Shown: positions 47,997 through 56,904 of the stretch, one piece after another
Layout: the number at the start of each line of letters is the position of its first letter
Numbering within the stretch: position 1 is the stretch's first letter
Source: Coniella vitis
Taxonomy: Eukaryota; Ascomycota; Sordariomycetes; Diaporthales; Schizoparmaceae
Length of the DNA: 64,000 nt
Assembly: GCA_011317545.1 (NCBI GenBank)
Contig: WUJK01000012.1
Coordinates: 1,005,001-1,069,000, forward strand
Direction: 5' to 3'
Position numbers and translations under genes: made by a program
The notes under the pieces: generated by a model
What the model was told of the DNA's origin: nothing
The model's database searches: none
What the model saw: only the letters and a program-made list of their open reading frames with translations

Positions 47997-49698
47997 ATGG
48001 CTGGGGATCTGAGCTCTGTCAAAGCCGTCCTCCTCGACATAGGTAAGGTTCAGGCCCACGGCGCATTTGTCCCAGACTGGTTGGCATGGCGTTGCGCCGG
48101 CATTGCCCCGTACTACTTACAAGGTGTGCTTTGTATGCTTTTGCTCCTATACAGGCCACCAGTCAAAGAGCAAGTCAAGCCTCCAACAACGCGCACCAAC
48201 AATGGGGCTGTACCAATCTATATGCATCGCCTTATACTCGTCACCGCGTTCCCAAGTCTGAGAGCACTTGTTGGATGCCTTGCCCCCACCCAGTCACCAC
48301 CCTCCTTTGAACTATCCTGCCCGTCAAGTGTCGAGCTCCTCCAACCTGGCCAGCGGGATCGAGATTGTCTTGCTGTGTGGACCAAACTCAAACGGCTGAT
48401 CATTTTCTTCTTTCGCAGAGGGGACTGTTTGCTCTATCTCATTCGTCCACGATGTTCTTGTAAGGCACATCTCCCGTCCGTTGCGCGTTGCTGCTTGTTA
48501 CATACCCGCCGCCCTCTTCTGGAAGCAAGCCTGGCACGGTACCTCGTCCTCGTACACCTCGCTGCTGCGTTGCTACGCTGGCCGGATACCGAAGCGTCAA
48601 TCAAGCCTATAGGATCTGAACCATCCGGGCCACGCGACCCATAAATGATTGCCTGGCGTGGTTATCGCGGCCCTAGTCCCACGTCCACCTGCCCTTGCTG
48701 AGGACACCTCTCTGATAAAGTTATCAGGTTGCCAAAAGAGTTGTGTAGGCGACAAGTTGTTGGTTCGTATAATGAAAACATCCCATTGGCCTTTGCTCTG
48801 GCCGCTTAACATTTGGCAGAAGCGAGCCAAGTCCTGCTACGAAACTCGCCTCTGATGGTTGGCTCTGCCCGCTGGGCAGTACATAGTAAACAAGCTTTTC
48901 CCCCCCAGTCGTTTGTTCTACTGATGGCGGGACGTAGCAGTGTGAAGGGCTCTTTTTCCCCTCTCACGAGCCTTAGGGGGCTTTCTATGCTTTGGCATTG
49001 CATAGTAGCCCCTAAGCAGTATATGTTGCGTCTTCACTTCCGACTAACTCTTATTGATCTAGTTTCCTTTCGCCCTGGCGACCCTTCCCTCCGTCCTCGA
49101 GACACAATGGGATGACCCTTCTTTTGGCCCGTATAGAGATGCTTTCCCTCCAGAACACCGGACCTCCCCCGCCGCACTCCGCGCGCACGTAGCGGATTTG
49201 ATGAGCCACGACGTCAAAATCGCTTATCTCAAGAATCTCCAAGGCTATCTCTGGAAAAAGGGCTATGCGAGTGGCGAGCTCAAGGCGCCCTTGTTCGCAG
49301 ATGTTCCTGGTAAATTCCCGGCCTGGAAGACAGCGGGAATCGATATTGTGATCTACTCGTCAGGGTCAGTGCCTGCGCAGAAGCTGCTGTTCAAGCACAC
49401 CGATGCTGTCGACTATGGCGACAAGGGTGATCTAACATCCATGATCACCGACTACTTTGACACCGTCAATGCCGGCTTGAAGACAGAGGTGGAGAGTTAT
49501 CACAAAATCAGCGGCAAGTATGACAAGCTGTCACCGAGCCAATGGCTGTTTTTAAGTGACAATGTCAAAGAGGTCGACGCGGCCAAGGCGGCTGGGATGC
49601 AGAGTTTTGTTGTGCAGAGGCCGGGTAATGCTGATCTGCCACTTGGTACTGAGCAGAGGCATAGGGTGATACGTAGTTTTGACGAAATCACCCTCTAG
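47997..49698 (+). CDS. UTR4: Enolase-phosphatase E1, methionine salvage
   Basis: Three exons: 47997-48042, 48419-48459 and 49063-49698, giving 240 aa with phases closing. The first two junctions build the HAD motif LLDIEGTVCSISFVHDVL, with D14 and E16 as the metal and nucleophile positions. The third exon starts FPFALATLPSVLETQWDDPSF. Motif II is IYSSGSVPAQKLL, then LSDNVKEVDAAKAAGM carries the acidic pair. It dehydrates and dephosphorylates 2,3-diketo-5-methylthiopentyl-1-phosphate in the methionine salvage pathway (established for the family). Length matches yeast Utr4 (about 227). The ATG sits in ACCGCCATGG. The introns are unusually long (376 and 603 bases) for this window; the second has a CTAAC branch and holds one TACATAGTA word. 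Confidence 0.94.
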
Positions 49699-50225
49699 GT
49701 TGCTGTTCAGGTCCGGATCGCGGGCTCCACCACGGGGAAGGTTTAAGCGGGGAGGACCGCACTACTACATAGTACTGAGCAGTTACTATGTACTGACTAG
49801 TATACATGAGTAGTGGTAATTGAAGGGAAACGGTCAACCTTTCCGCCCGCCGCAGCCGCGTGCTCACTTGGGTGATTTCGTTCCTACATAGCGCTTGCCG
49901 TTCAGAAACAATTGAAGTTCATAGTAGACCTGAAAGGGGATTCGCAATCCCCGTGCAGTATTTGCCTCGGTACTTACCCAGTGTACCATAGGCCGTACCT
50001 GCCTTGAAGTGGTGCTGTGGCCCGGGCTTAGCATGACTAAGAAATGCAATGCACTGCGTTAACTGTACCTCGGCTCAAATCAAACAGTTTCGACGACGAC
50101 TCCCCTTTCACAATCGACATATGTTTACTGAATACTGTTCACTCTCTGCCCAGCCACCTCTACCTCCACATAGGGATTCCAAAAGCTTCCCAAATATATA
50201 TATAATATATACACAAATAAAGAGA
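49699..50225. other. Intergenic with inverted pair of TACATAGTA words
   Basis: TACATAGTA at 49766-49774 and TACTATGTA at 49784-49792, nine bases apart, form an inverted repeat that could fold as a short hairpin. It lies just 3' of UTR4. A run of ATATATAT near 50195-50211 precedes the next gene's start by about 20 bases. Confidence 0.6.
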
Positions 50226-52193
50226 ATGGCGCGTCCGAGATTCGACCGACACACCACAGGAACGCAGGTTGCTGAGACATTCAGGGACCAAATCCGGGGC
50301 AGGTCAAGTGAGTTCCTTTTCCTAGTTTTCCCGCTTTTTCCGACATCAAAACCACTATTTCATGCAACTCAGAAACCTGCGCACGACACAGACAGAGATC
50401 GTCGGTCAGCTGTGCAAATCAGGCGAACACATGATTCGTCAATTGGGGACAGGGGACAGTTTGCCCTTGTCCATATCTTTCTGTTCGCGGGTCCGATTTG
50501 TAATGTGTTGTTTTTGTTTTCTGTCCTATTTCATTTGCAGGGGAATTGGTGAGGCACAGACGATGGTAACTGGTAAGCGTGGCGGATGAACGCTGGAAAA
50601 AGAATGGGAGAGAGGGAGGCCAAGGGCGTGGTCATGATTTGTGTCTTTGACTCTCGTCTCTCGTCTCTCGTCTCCCCACTCAATGAGTTTGGGGAGGGGA
50701 GTCAGAAGCAGAACATCCCCTGAATACTCCATAGAGTTTGTGCCTTGGTGTCTATAGTATGTGCACGAGACGAGCAAAAAGTCGCAGCCGGCTAACTCAG
50801 ACCCCCTTCCCCCAAGGGGAGAGGTGGTGAATTCGTAGTCCTCTTGACCGGCCCATCCCCAAATTCTATCGGTGAGGCCACGGCGCTCGCTATAGCGCGC
50901 CACCGGCCTGCGCTACTCATCTTGGCTGGGCGCTCGCCCACTAAACTCGATGTTGTCGCTGCCAGCTGCCGCAAAGCAGCGGCAGGAGGAAGTGGAGGCG
51001 GAGCCGGCGCTGAAAATGTAAGGACAAGCCTGGTGACCCAGGATGCCATTTCCCCTGGCCCATCTGAAGCTGTGACAAGTGGTGGTGTTGATATTGAGAG
51101 AAAGCAGCGTTCTTATCAATGAGATGCGAATACTGCTTCATTTGATCCCAATGTATATGGTCCATAGGCTGTCCTGATTACAAGCAAGTCTGACATTTCG
51201 CAGAACCCAAGCAGAACACCCAGAGACGACTTAGACTTCCAGGTGCATACGGTCATCTTGGACCTAACCTCGCTCGTATCCGTCCGGGCTGCAGCGAACC
51301 AAGTGGCCCAATTGACGGACAAAATCGACATTCTCATCAACAATGCGGGCATAAGCACTTCCACCTATGCCCTTTCCGAGGACGGCATTGAGTCGCACTT
51401 TGCGACAAACCACATCGGCCCTTTCCTGCTCACCAAGCTGCTCCTCCCTCTGGTCCTGCGCGCTGGGCGTGGCGCCCGCATCGTCAACGTCGCGAGTAGC
51501 GCACACTTCATTTCACCCGTGCGCTTTACCGACTTCAACTTCAGCAATGAGGTGGATGGTCCCCAGAAGGGTACCATTGTCGTTCCCAAGGGCGAGAAAC
51601 CTCATCCTAAAAGTCCTCTCTGGACCGTAGCGCGTTCAGCCGACGGCTTTCCCGGCACAGTTGCGTACGGTCAGAGCAAGACTGCAAACATCCTGTTCAC
51701 CGTTGCGCTGAGACGACGCCTGGCTGTCCAGGGTATTGATGTATTGTCATTGCATCCTGGAGGTAAGCTTGCTTGTCGGAACGGGAGCTGCGATTGTTGT
51801 CTACATTAGACTGAGATCCCTTATCAAGTTGAGCTTATACTGATAGCACTCTCCAGAAATTCGCACCAATCTTATGCAAGATTTATCGCCGGAATTCAAA
51901 GAAGAGGCACGAAAGTGGCCTGCAAATAAGTGGAAGAGTTTTGATCAGGGTAGCGCGACTACTCTTGTCGCTGCATTTGACCCCGAACTTGCGGGTAAGT
52001 CATTCGTCAGTCGCGGTTCAGAAGTAAGTCTGACCTCCTGTGATGTTTAGGAACCCAACATATCTACTTGGTCGATTGTCAGGCCAGTCGTGCTGCTCGT
52101 TGGGCAACGGATCCAACGCTGGCTGAGCGCCTGTGGCACTTGAGCGAGCAATTGGTTGCCGCGGCGCCGGCCCCACCTGGAAGTAAACTTTAA
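50226..52193 (+). CDS. Short-chain dehydrogenase/reductase (second SDR)
   Basis: Five exons: 50226-50307, 50824-51017, 51204-51762, 51857-51994 and 52051-52193, giving 371 aa in frame. The N-terminus MARPRFDRHTTGTQVAETF is a recurrent lead in fungal SDRs. After a 516-base intron the cofactor motif TGPSPNSIG follows, then LILAGRSPTKL, DILINNAG, IVNVASSAHF and catalytic AYGQSKTAN (Y-x3-K). Later come LHPGEIRTNLM and GTQHIYLVDCQ after two more splices. It is an NAD(P)H oxidoreductase of unknown substrate with no signal peptide. The exon 3 start is at 51204 after CTGACATTTCGCAG; a weaker in-frame acceptor at 51242 would drop 13 residues. The first intron is the least certain part. Confidence 0.82.
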
Positions 52194-52535
52194 CCTTCCA
52201 GGCGCTTGCCTCTTCGCATGGTGCTTGGCATATCTCAAGCCTAGACCTAGACCTAGATCTCGATGCTCATTCTTACGCCCGCAGAAGATAGATAGACGTG
52301 TCGTAAGCTGCTTGTTGAATCGATTTCGTATGATTCGCGGAAATCGCGACAGCTTCGGACTACCAATATAGTACCCGGTACCTCGTATCAAAGGTCTGCT
52401 GCACGCAAGATGTCTGGGCAGCTCCGTTGTCCGAGATCACCCATTCTTCAGCTGATAGTCCCCAGGAAAAACCCGAGGCCTGCATCGGCATTTGGAGACT
52501 TTGTTAAATTCGTTTCGTCGGTCGACAGTTGATGG
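52194..52535. other. Convergent intergenic region
   Basis: Between the second SDR and BMT2, both ending here. Contains three tandem AGACCT-like units (CCTAGACCTAGACCTAGATC, about 52240-52259). No gene. Confidence 0.45.
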
Positions 52536-53456
52536 TCATCTCGTTGAAGTTGGCGGTTTCAGAACAATGGCGAAGTTGTTTCTGGTTGGACCTGAGCGCA
52601 ATTCTCGCTTCGTGAATGACATATCAGAACCAAGAAGAGGGAGCTGTGCCTCGACTCGTCTCAAGAGATAGTAAACAAGCTTGTGGGTCGTTTTGGACTT
52701 GATGATTGCGTAACCTAGTGATGCCAAGATGGCGCCGAGCTTCTCCTCATCCAGGTAGCGAGAGTTTGTGACGCACGGCGCGGGCAAGACAAGAAAGAGG
52801 CTGGGGAAAGGATAGCTCTGCTCTGCCTCATTCGTCTTATCATTGAGCCTAACAGGACAGCGCAGAAAATCTAGCGTGCGGAAAAGCATGTCGCCCCGGC
52901 TCTTGGGTTCAGGAACAAAGTTGAGCACGAGTGACAGGCTGATGATGTCAAATCGACCGGTATCGTCGTTCGGTAAAGGTCGTTCCATGAAATCCTGCTG
53001 AAGAATACCCTCGCCTTGGCTGTTGAGGTCGATGCGCTCAATGACGAACATGCCACTGCGAGAGCAGGCATTCGTGGTGCTAAGTGCTCCAATCTCCAGC
53101 ATCCGCAGCGATGCCCACGGTCGAGTAGTCGCAGTCTCTTTTTGGGCCGCCTTGATGTCCTTGAGCCAGTCCATCAGGACTCTTGAACTATCACCTCCAC
53201 GGTCGTTGCGTTGGCCCTGAAGGCTTGCCTGTTGGTACCTTGCCAGGCCGCCCAGGGATGCAATCTCTGACGCAATTTTGGCTTCAGTTGCCTTGTCGCC
53301 ATTTTGCGCAGCTTGTTGTTTGCGCTTCTCAAGTTGGTGGATGTTGTTGATAAGCGCTCTGGTTGCTTGTCGAGAGATTGATTTCGGTTTGCTGATGATA
53401 GGTGGCCGACCCGCAGACAGCTGAAGCTTGGTCTTCTTCTTCTTACCGGCTGCCAT
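52536..53456 (-). CDS. BMT2: 25S rRNA (adenine-N1) methyltransferase
   Basis: A single exon of 306 aa. The basic N-terminus MAAGKKKKTKLQLSAGRPP leads into SISRQATRALINNIHQLEK. A SAM-fold core follows: MLEIGALSTTNACSRSGMF, then ERIDLNSQGEGILQQDFMERPLP, then FDIISLSLVLNFVPEPKSRGDML, with LVLPAPCVTNSRYLDEEKL further on. The D-FM-RPLP and LVLNFVP blocks fit Bmt2, which methylates adenine 2142 of 25S rRNA in yeast nucleoli (established). Length is close to that family (about 320). It shares a 314-base divergent promoter with uL23/RPL25, which fits a common ribosome-biogenesis theme. Confidence 0.9.
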   Translation of the reverse strand: MAAGKKKKTKLQLSAGRPPIISKPKSISRQATRALINNIHQLEKRKQQAAQNGDKATEAKIASEIASLGGLARYQQASLQGQRNDRGGDSSRVLMDWLKDIKAAQKETATTRPWASLRMLEIGALSTTNACSRSGMFVIERIDLNSQGEGILQQDFMERPLPNDDTGRFDIISLSLVLNFVPEPKSRGDMLFRTLDFLRCPVRLNDKTNEAEQSYPFPSLFLVLPAPCVTNSRYLDEEKLGAILASLGYAIIKSKTTHKLVYYLLRRVEAQLPLLGSDMSFTKRELRSGPTRNNFAIVLKPPTSTR

Positions 53457-53770
53457 CTTGGTTGACAGAGTCCAAACGTTGAAAATCCATTATTCTAAGG
53501 TTCGCTTGTTAGCCGTTTCTGGGCGAGATGTTAGATGAGGCTTACATAATGTGGTTGCGACTTATGCGTGCCCTCCTGGACCTTGTCAATCTTTGCGGAG
53601 CCGGGTTAACTCACCCGGAAAAATTAACCAGGAAATTGATTGTGTGGGAACCCCAAAAACCTTTGGCCTGCATTATCTCTCGAACTTTTCTGCCAGCGAC
53701 AACCCACCCCGTTCAATCGACGACCCCCGAATTCAACGACGCATTCCCATTTCCTCGCAGAGAATTCGCA
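53457..53770. promoter_or_regulatory. Divergent promoter of BMT2 and RPL25
   Basis: A 314-base region between two divergent ribosome-related starts. It includes CCGGGTTAACTCACCCGGAAAAATTAACC (53601-53629), where CCGGGT and ACCCGG form an inverted repeat around GAGTTAACTC-like bases. This could bind a shared regulator, which is inference only. Confidence 0.45.
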
Positions 53771-54658
53771 ATGGCTCCTAAGACAGGTTCGACACCCTGA
53801 TTTCGATATATCCGCTCGAGGATCGAGCTCGAAAAAGATGAAGTTGCGCACGTTTCTTGCCTGAGTGGCCGAGGTCGACCCCGGCTCAAATCGCCAGACC
53901 GCTAAGGACGGTCGCATGCAGATGGCGGCCATGATCCGGGGCACACATGACTCTCTGAGCCAACTCAGGCTTTGATGCGATGCATTCCAGCAGCAGCAGA
54001 TTTTGCGAGTTCTTTCACCGCAGAAAGGGCGATTGCTGATGCGTCATGCTGTAAATCAGGTACCAAGGGCAAGGCCGGCTCCAAGAAGGCCCAGACTGCT
54101 GCCAAGTCTGCTCTGAAGGGTGTAAGTATAATTGAACTGTCTAGTTGCGCCATTCACAACTATGGACGAGTACGCGCATCTAAATACTTCTTGCTAACGA
54201 TATTCTGTTGTCCAGGTCCACTCCCACAAGAAGTCCAAGGTCCGAACTTCGACCTCCTTCCGCCAGCCTAAGACTCTCCGTCTGGCCCGCGACCCCAAGT
54301 ACCCCCGCAAGGCTATTCACCACGAGCCTCGCCTGGATGAGCACAAGATCATCGTCCACCCTCTCAACACTGAGAGCGCCATGAAGAAGATTGAGGAGAA
54401 CAACACCCTTGTCTTCATTGTTGATGTCAAGGCCAACAAGGCTCAGATCAAGACCGCCCTGAAGAAGCTGTACGACATTGACACCGTCAAGATCAACACC
54501 CTGATCCGGTATGTAGTTGCCTTATGTTGCCCCCGCTGAAGAGGATCTAATTACTAACAATGGTTTTTAGCCCTGACGGTTCCAAGAAGGCCTACGCCCG
54601 CCTGACTGCTGACGTTGACGCCCTGGACATTGCTGCCACCAAGCTGGCTTTGGTTTAA
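53771..54658 (+). CDS. RPL25: 60S ribosomal protein uL23 (L25)
   Basis: Four exons: 53771-53786, 54060-54121, 54216-54508 and 54571-54658, giving 152 aa. The tail is unmistakable: PKTLRLARDPKYPRKAIHHEP, LDEHKIIVHPLNTESAMKK, FIVDVKANKAQIKTALKKLY, and INTLIR joined to PDGSKKAYARL across the last splice. uL23 sits at the peptide exit tunnel and docks SRP and nascent-chain factors (established). The first coding exon is only 16 bases. Its donor, GTTCGA, is not consensus, but it is the only GT before a stop in this frame and it lets the protein begin MAPKTGTKGKAGSK, as relatives do. Codon choice is strongly C-biased, as in highly expressed genes. Confidence 0.93.
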
Positions 54659-55072
54659 GCGGATCGATAGATTCGAACTCTACAAATTAAAAATTTATGG
54701 GTGGTTCTGGGCAAAGGGAATGAATTTCGGGCATTCGGCGTCACACAGGATTATACGGGGCTCTTGATACCAATGGAATGAATTGACAAGTCCTCATCCT
54801 GTCCTCTTTGCTTTGCGCTCTTGGCGTACAGCCTCGTCAATTATGTTGTGAACCATATTTGTCATGATGTTTATGAAGCCAACAGATTGCAATAAGCTCG
54901 CAATTCATTGGTCTGTAGCCTAAATCATCTTGTTCGAAGCGATCGCTCCATGTATCCGGAACTTTTGCTATGGCTTGTCATTCAAGGGAGACTAGATCAT
55001 CTCGTTTGCGTATTCGTGTCTTTCAAAGTTTCCCGGATGGCAATCCTCAATACGCCCATTTGTATATAACTT
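54659..55072. other. Convergent 3' regions of RPL25 and TIM8
   Basis: No gene seen. Probable 3' UTRs and terminators; AATTAAAAATTT sits about 25-40 bases after the RPL25 stop. Confidence 0.5.
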
Positions 55073-55469
55073 TTAGTGGCGCATGCTTTGAAGGTGCTTC
55101 ACAGACAGCAGGCTGGCGTCCATGAATCGGTCGACACAGCTAGCCAAGCACGACTGCTCGCCCTTGTCCAAGGCGTTGCTCTTGATGGCGCCTGTGACAC
55201 ACTTCTTGAAGCACATCTCCGTCAACTCGTGGGACCCTGTGAGGGGTTGATTAGTTATACGGAGAAATAGAAGAAGCAAAAATAGAAGGCGACAAGAGCG
55301 AGCGCCAAGATCCAAGCTGGCGGACGAAATATCAAATCTCGCGCCTTCTGTACGTACGTTGCTGGATCTGGGCTTTCTGCTGCTCATTGTTGATGAACTG
55401 GCGCAGCTCCTGCTTGTCCTGCGGGCTCAGTCGGTCGAGGTCGGCCTGGTCAAAAGAGGAGGCGTCCAT
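55073..55469 (-). CDS. TIM8: Mitochondrial intermembrane-space chaperone Tim8
   Basis: Two exons (55469-55358 and 55236-55073) with a 121-base intron give 91 aa. It has the twin Cx3C signature of small Tims: C46-x3-C50 (CFKKC) and C67-x3-C71 (CLASC). The flanking sequence HELTEMCFKKCVTG and CVDRFMDASLLSVKHL fits Tim8. It partners Tim13 to escort hydrophobic inner-membrane proteins such as Tim23 (established). The donor is CAAC|GTACGT. A following GTACAG is an alternative four bases later but would break the frame. Confidence 0.95.
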
Positions 55470-56032
55470 GGTTACGTTGCAGGGACAAATAGCGATGTCG
55501 AGGTATGGGGAGACGGTTGAAAACAGCGGCGCGTGTAGAGATGACGATTTGGCAAAGCCTTGGATTGCTGCGAAACTCATTGACGCTAAGAAACTTTCCA
55601 AGCCGATAGCACGGACCACTATTCTGTAGGCTCACACGCGCGCGCAAGTGGCTGGATCCATGCTCTGGACATTGTGCAGATATTTTGATGTCAGGGTTCA
55701 TTGCGTCTGATGACTTTCAAGGTTGCTTATTTGATTGGATGAGTCCCGAATTGTGAATACTACCTTTTGTCCTATTTGGTTGGATTTTTTGGTCCTTGGA
55801 TGTAGGTGTAGCTTGAGATTGCAATTGGTGTACTACAACACTATGCTCCTAGTATGTACATCTCCATCATTGCCTTGCGCTTCTATGCTGATTGTTAGTA
55901 CTACAAAGTTCCCAAAGCTATAAACGAGTATACAGATGGATCAAGGATAGAAAACCAACGATCAAAAAAAAGATGGAATTCCCACACTCGTCCTTTTTGA
56001 GAAAAGAGAAAAGGAAAGGAGTGAGATACAAA
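55470..56032. other. Upstream of TIM8, and 3' flank of 5S copy 2
   Basis: The first ~160 bases are likely the TIM8 promoter. The rest, up to the 5S, holds nothing recognisable, apart from an A-rich stretch near 55960-55975. Confidence 0.4.
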
Positions 56033-56151
56033 ACGTACAACACCGGGTATTCGCTAATGGTCACCCACTTAACTACTAATCCGGCCCTTAGTGGCTTATT
56101 TAGGGGAGAGCGGACGGGATCCCAAGTTTTCCACTAGGTATGGTCGTACGT
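56033..56151 (-). rRNA. 5S ribosomal RNA, copy 2
   Basis: The exact reverse complement of the 119-base copy at 37050-37168, with no differences seen. The terminal helix (ACGTAC/GTACGT) and the Pol III terminator (TTTT, read as AAAA on the plus strand at 56030-56033) are present. Flanks are unlike those of copy 1, so this is a dispersed gene, not a recent segmental duplicate. Confidence 0.95.
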
Positions 56152-56904
56152 GCAAGAAATGTACTTAAACTAATTTATATACTCCAACTTTCATAAGTGC
56201 ATCCAAAGACTCAATATTATTAATTAGTTCTACAGACGAGATCTTTTACGCGCAATGCAATACCGAAGCGAAATTCTGCCTTTGGGGGGGAGGGGGCGCA
56301 CCAATATAACGATGTATATTCTTAAGCAAGTGTTTCGTCTGCCAAATGATCAATTGTGGTTTTATTGGGGAACCGGTTTTACGGAATGTTCATTTCGGCT
56401 TACGATGATGTGAGGGTTCAATTCTCGGCGCTCCGGGCCCCGAAGCTGGCTTTGTCATCAGAGCCGCAATCCGCGCCCAAGCTTCTTGACGGCACCCCGT
56501 GCATCAACTCCACCTGGTCTCCTTACCCACTCCACCTTAATTCGACCTCATACCACCCGCGCCGCCGCGCCGACCACCACCCGACCGAACTATCGAGGAG
56601 GTTCCGAATGCAGATTCTCGTCAGACGCGTCAGGGATCAATCGTAATATCGTCAAAGTTCAATATCGCCTGTGCGACTATTTTACAAGCTGTCTTGCGAC
56701 TTTGCCTGCTCGAGTTGCTTGCCCACGCCACCAGCCGTGTCATCATCATTTCCCGGAGCATACAGTGTCGCATATGATACAATCGAAGGCCCACTTTGTA
56801 TCGGTCTTGTTCGTTCAATTGCGAGCGTGAGTCAGTTTGTCAGCCAGTGTTAATCCTGCCTCGGCCTTGTCCAGCAGAGGACCGCCGAGGCTTGGATACG
56901 CAAC
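56152..56904. other. Upstream region of SGF73
   Basis: Contains a nine-base G run with A and more Gs (56283-56298). No gene is recognised. Frames of 96-114 codons here are low-complexity and overlap each other. Confidence 0.45.

Noticed and set aside
47691..48644. Open frame of 317 codons covering UTR4 exon 1
   Set aside because: It begins at a TTG in C/T-rich leader and runs through UTR4 intron 1. The true start is the ATG at 47997, and splicing after 48042 restores the HAD motif.
53855..53930. GCCTGAGTGGCCGAGG... resembling a tRNA D arm
   Set aside because: No matching acceptor stem or T arm; it lies within RPL25 intron 1.
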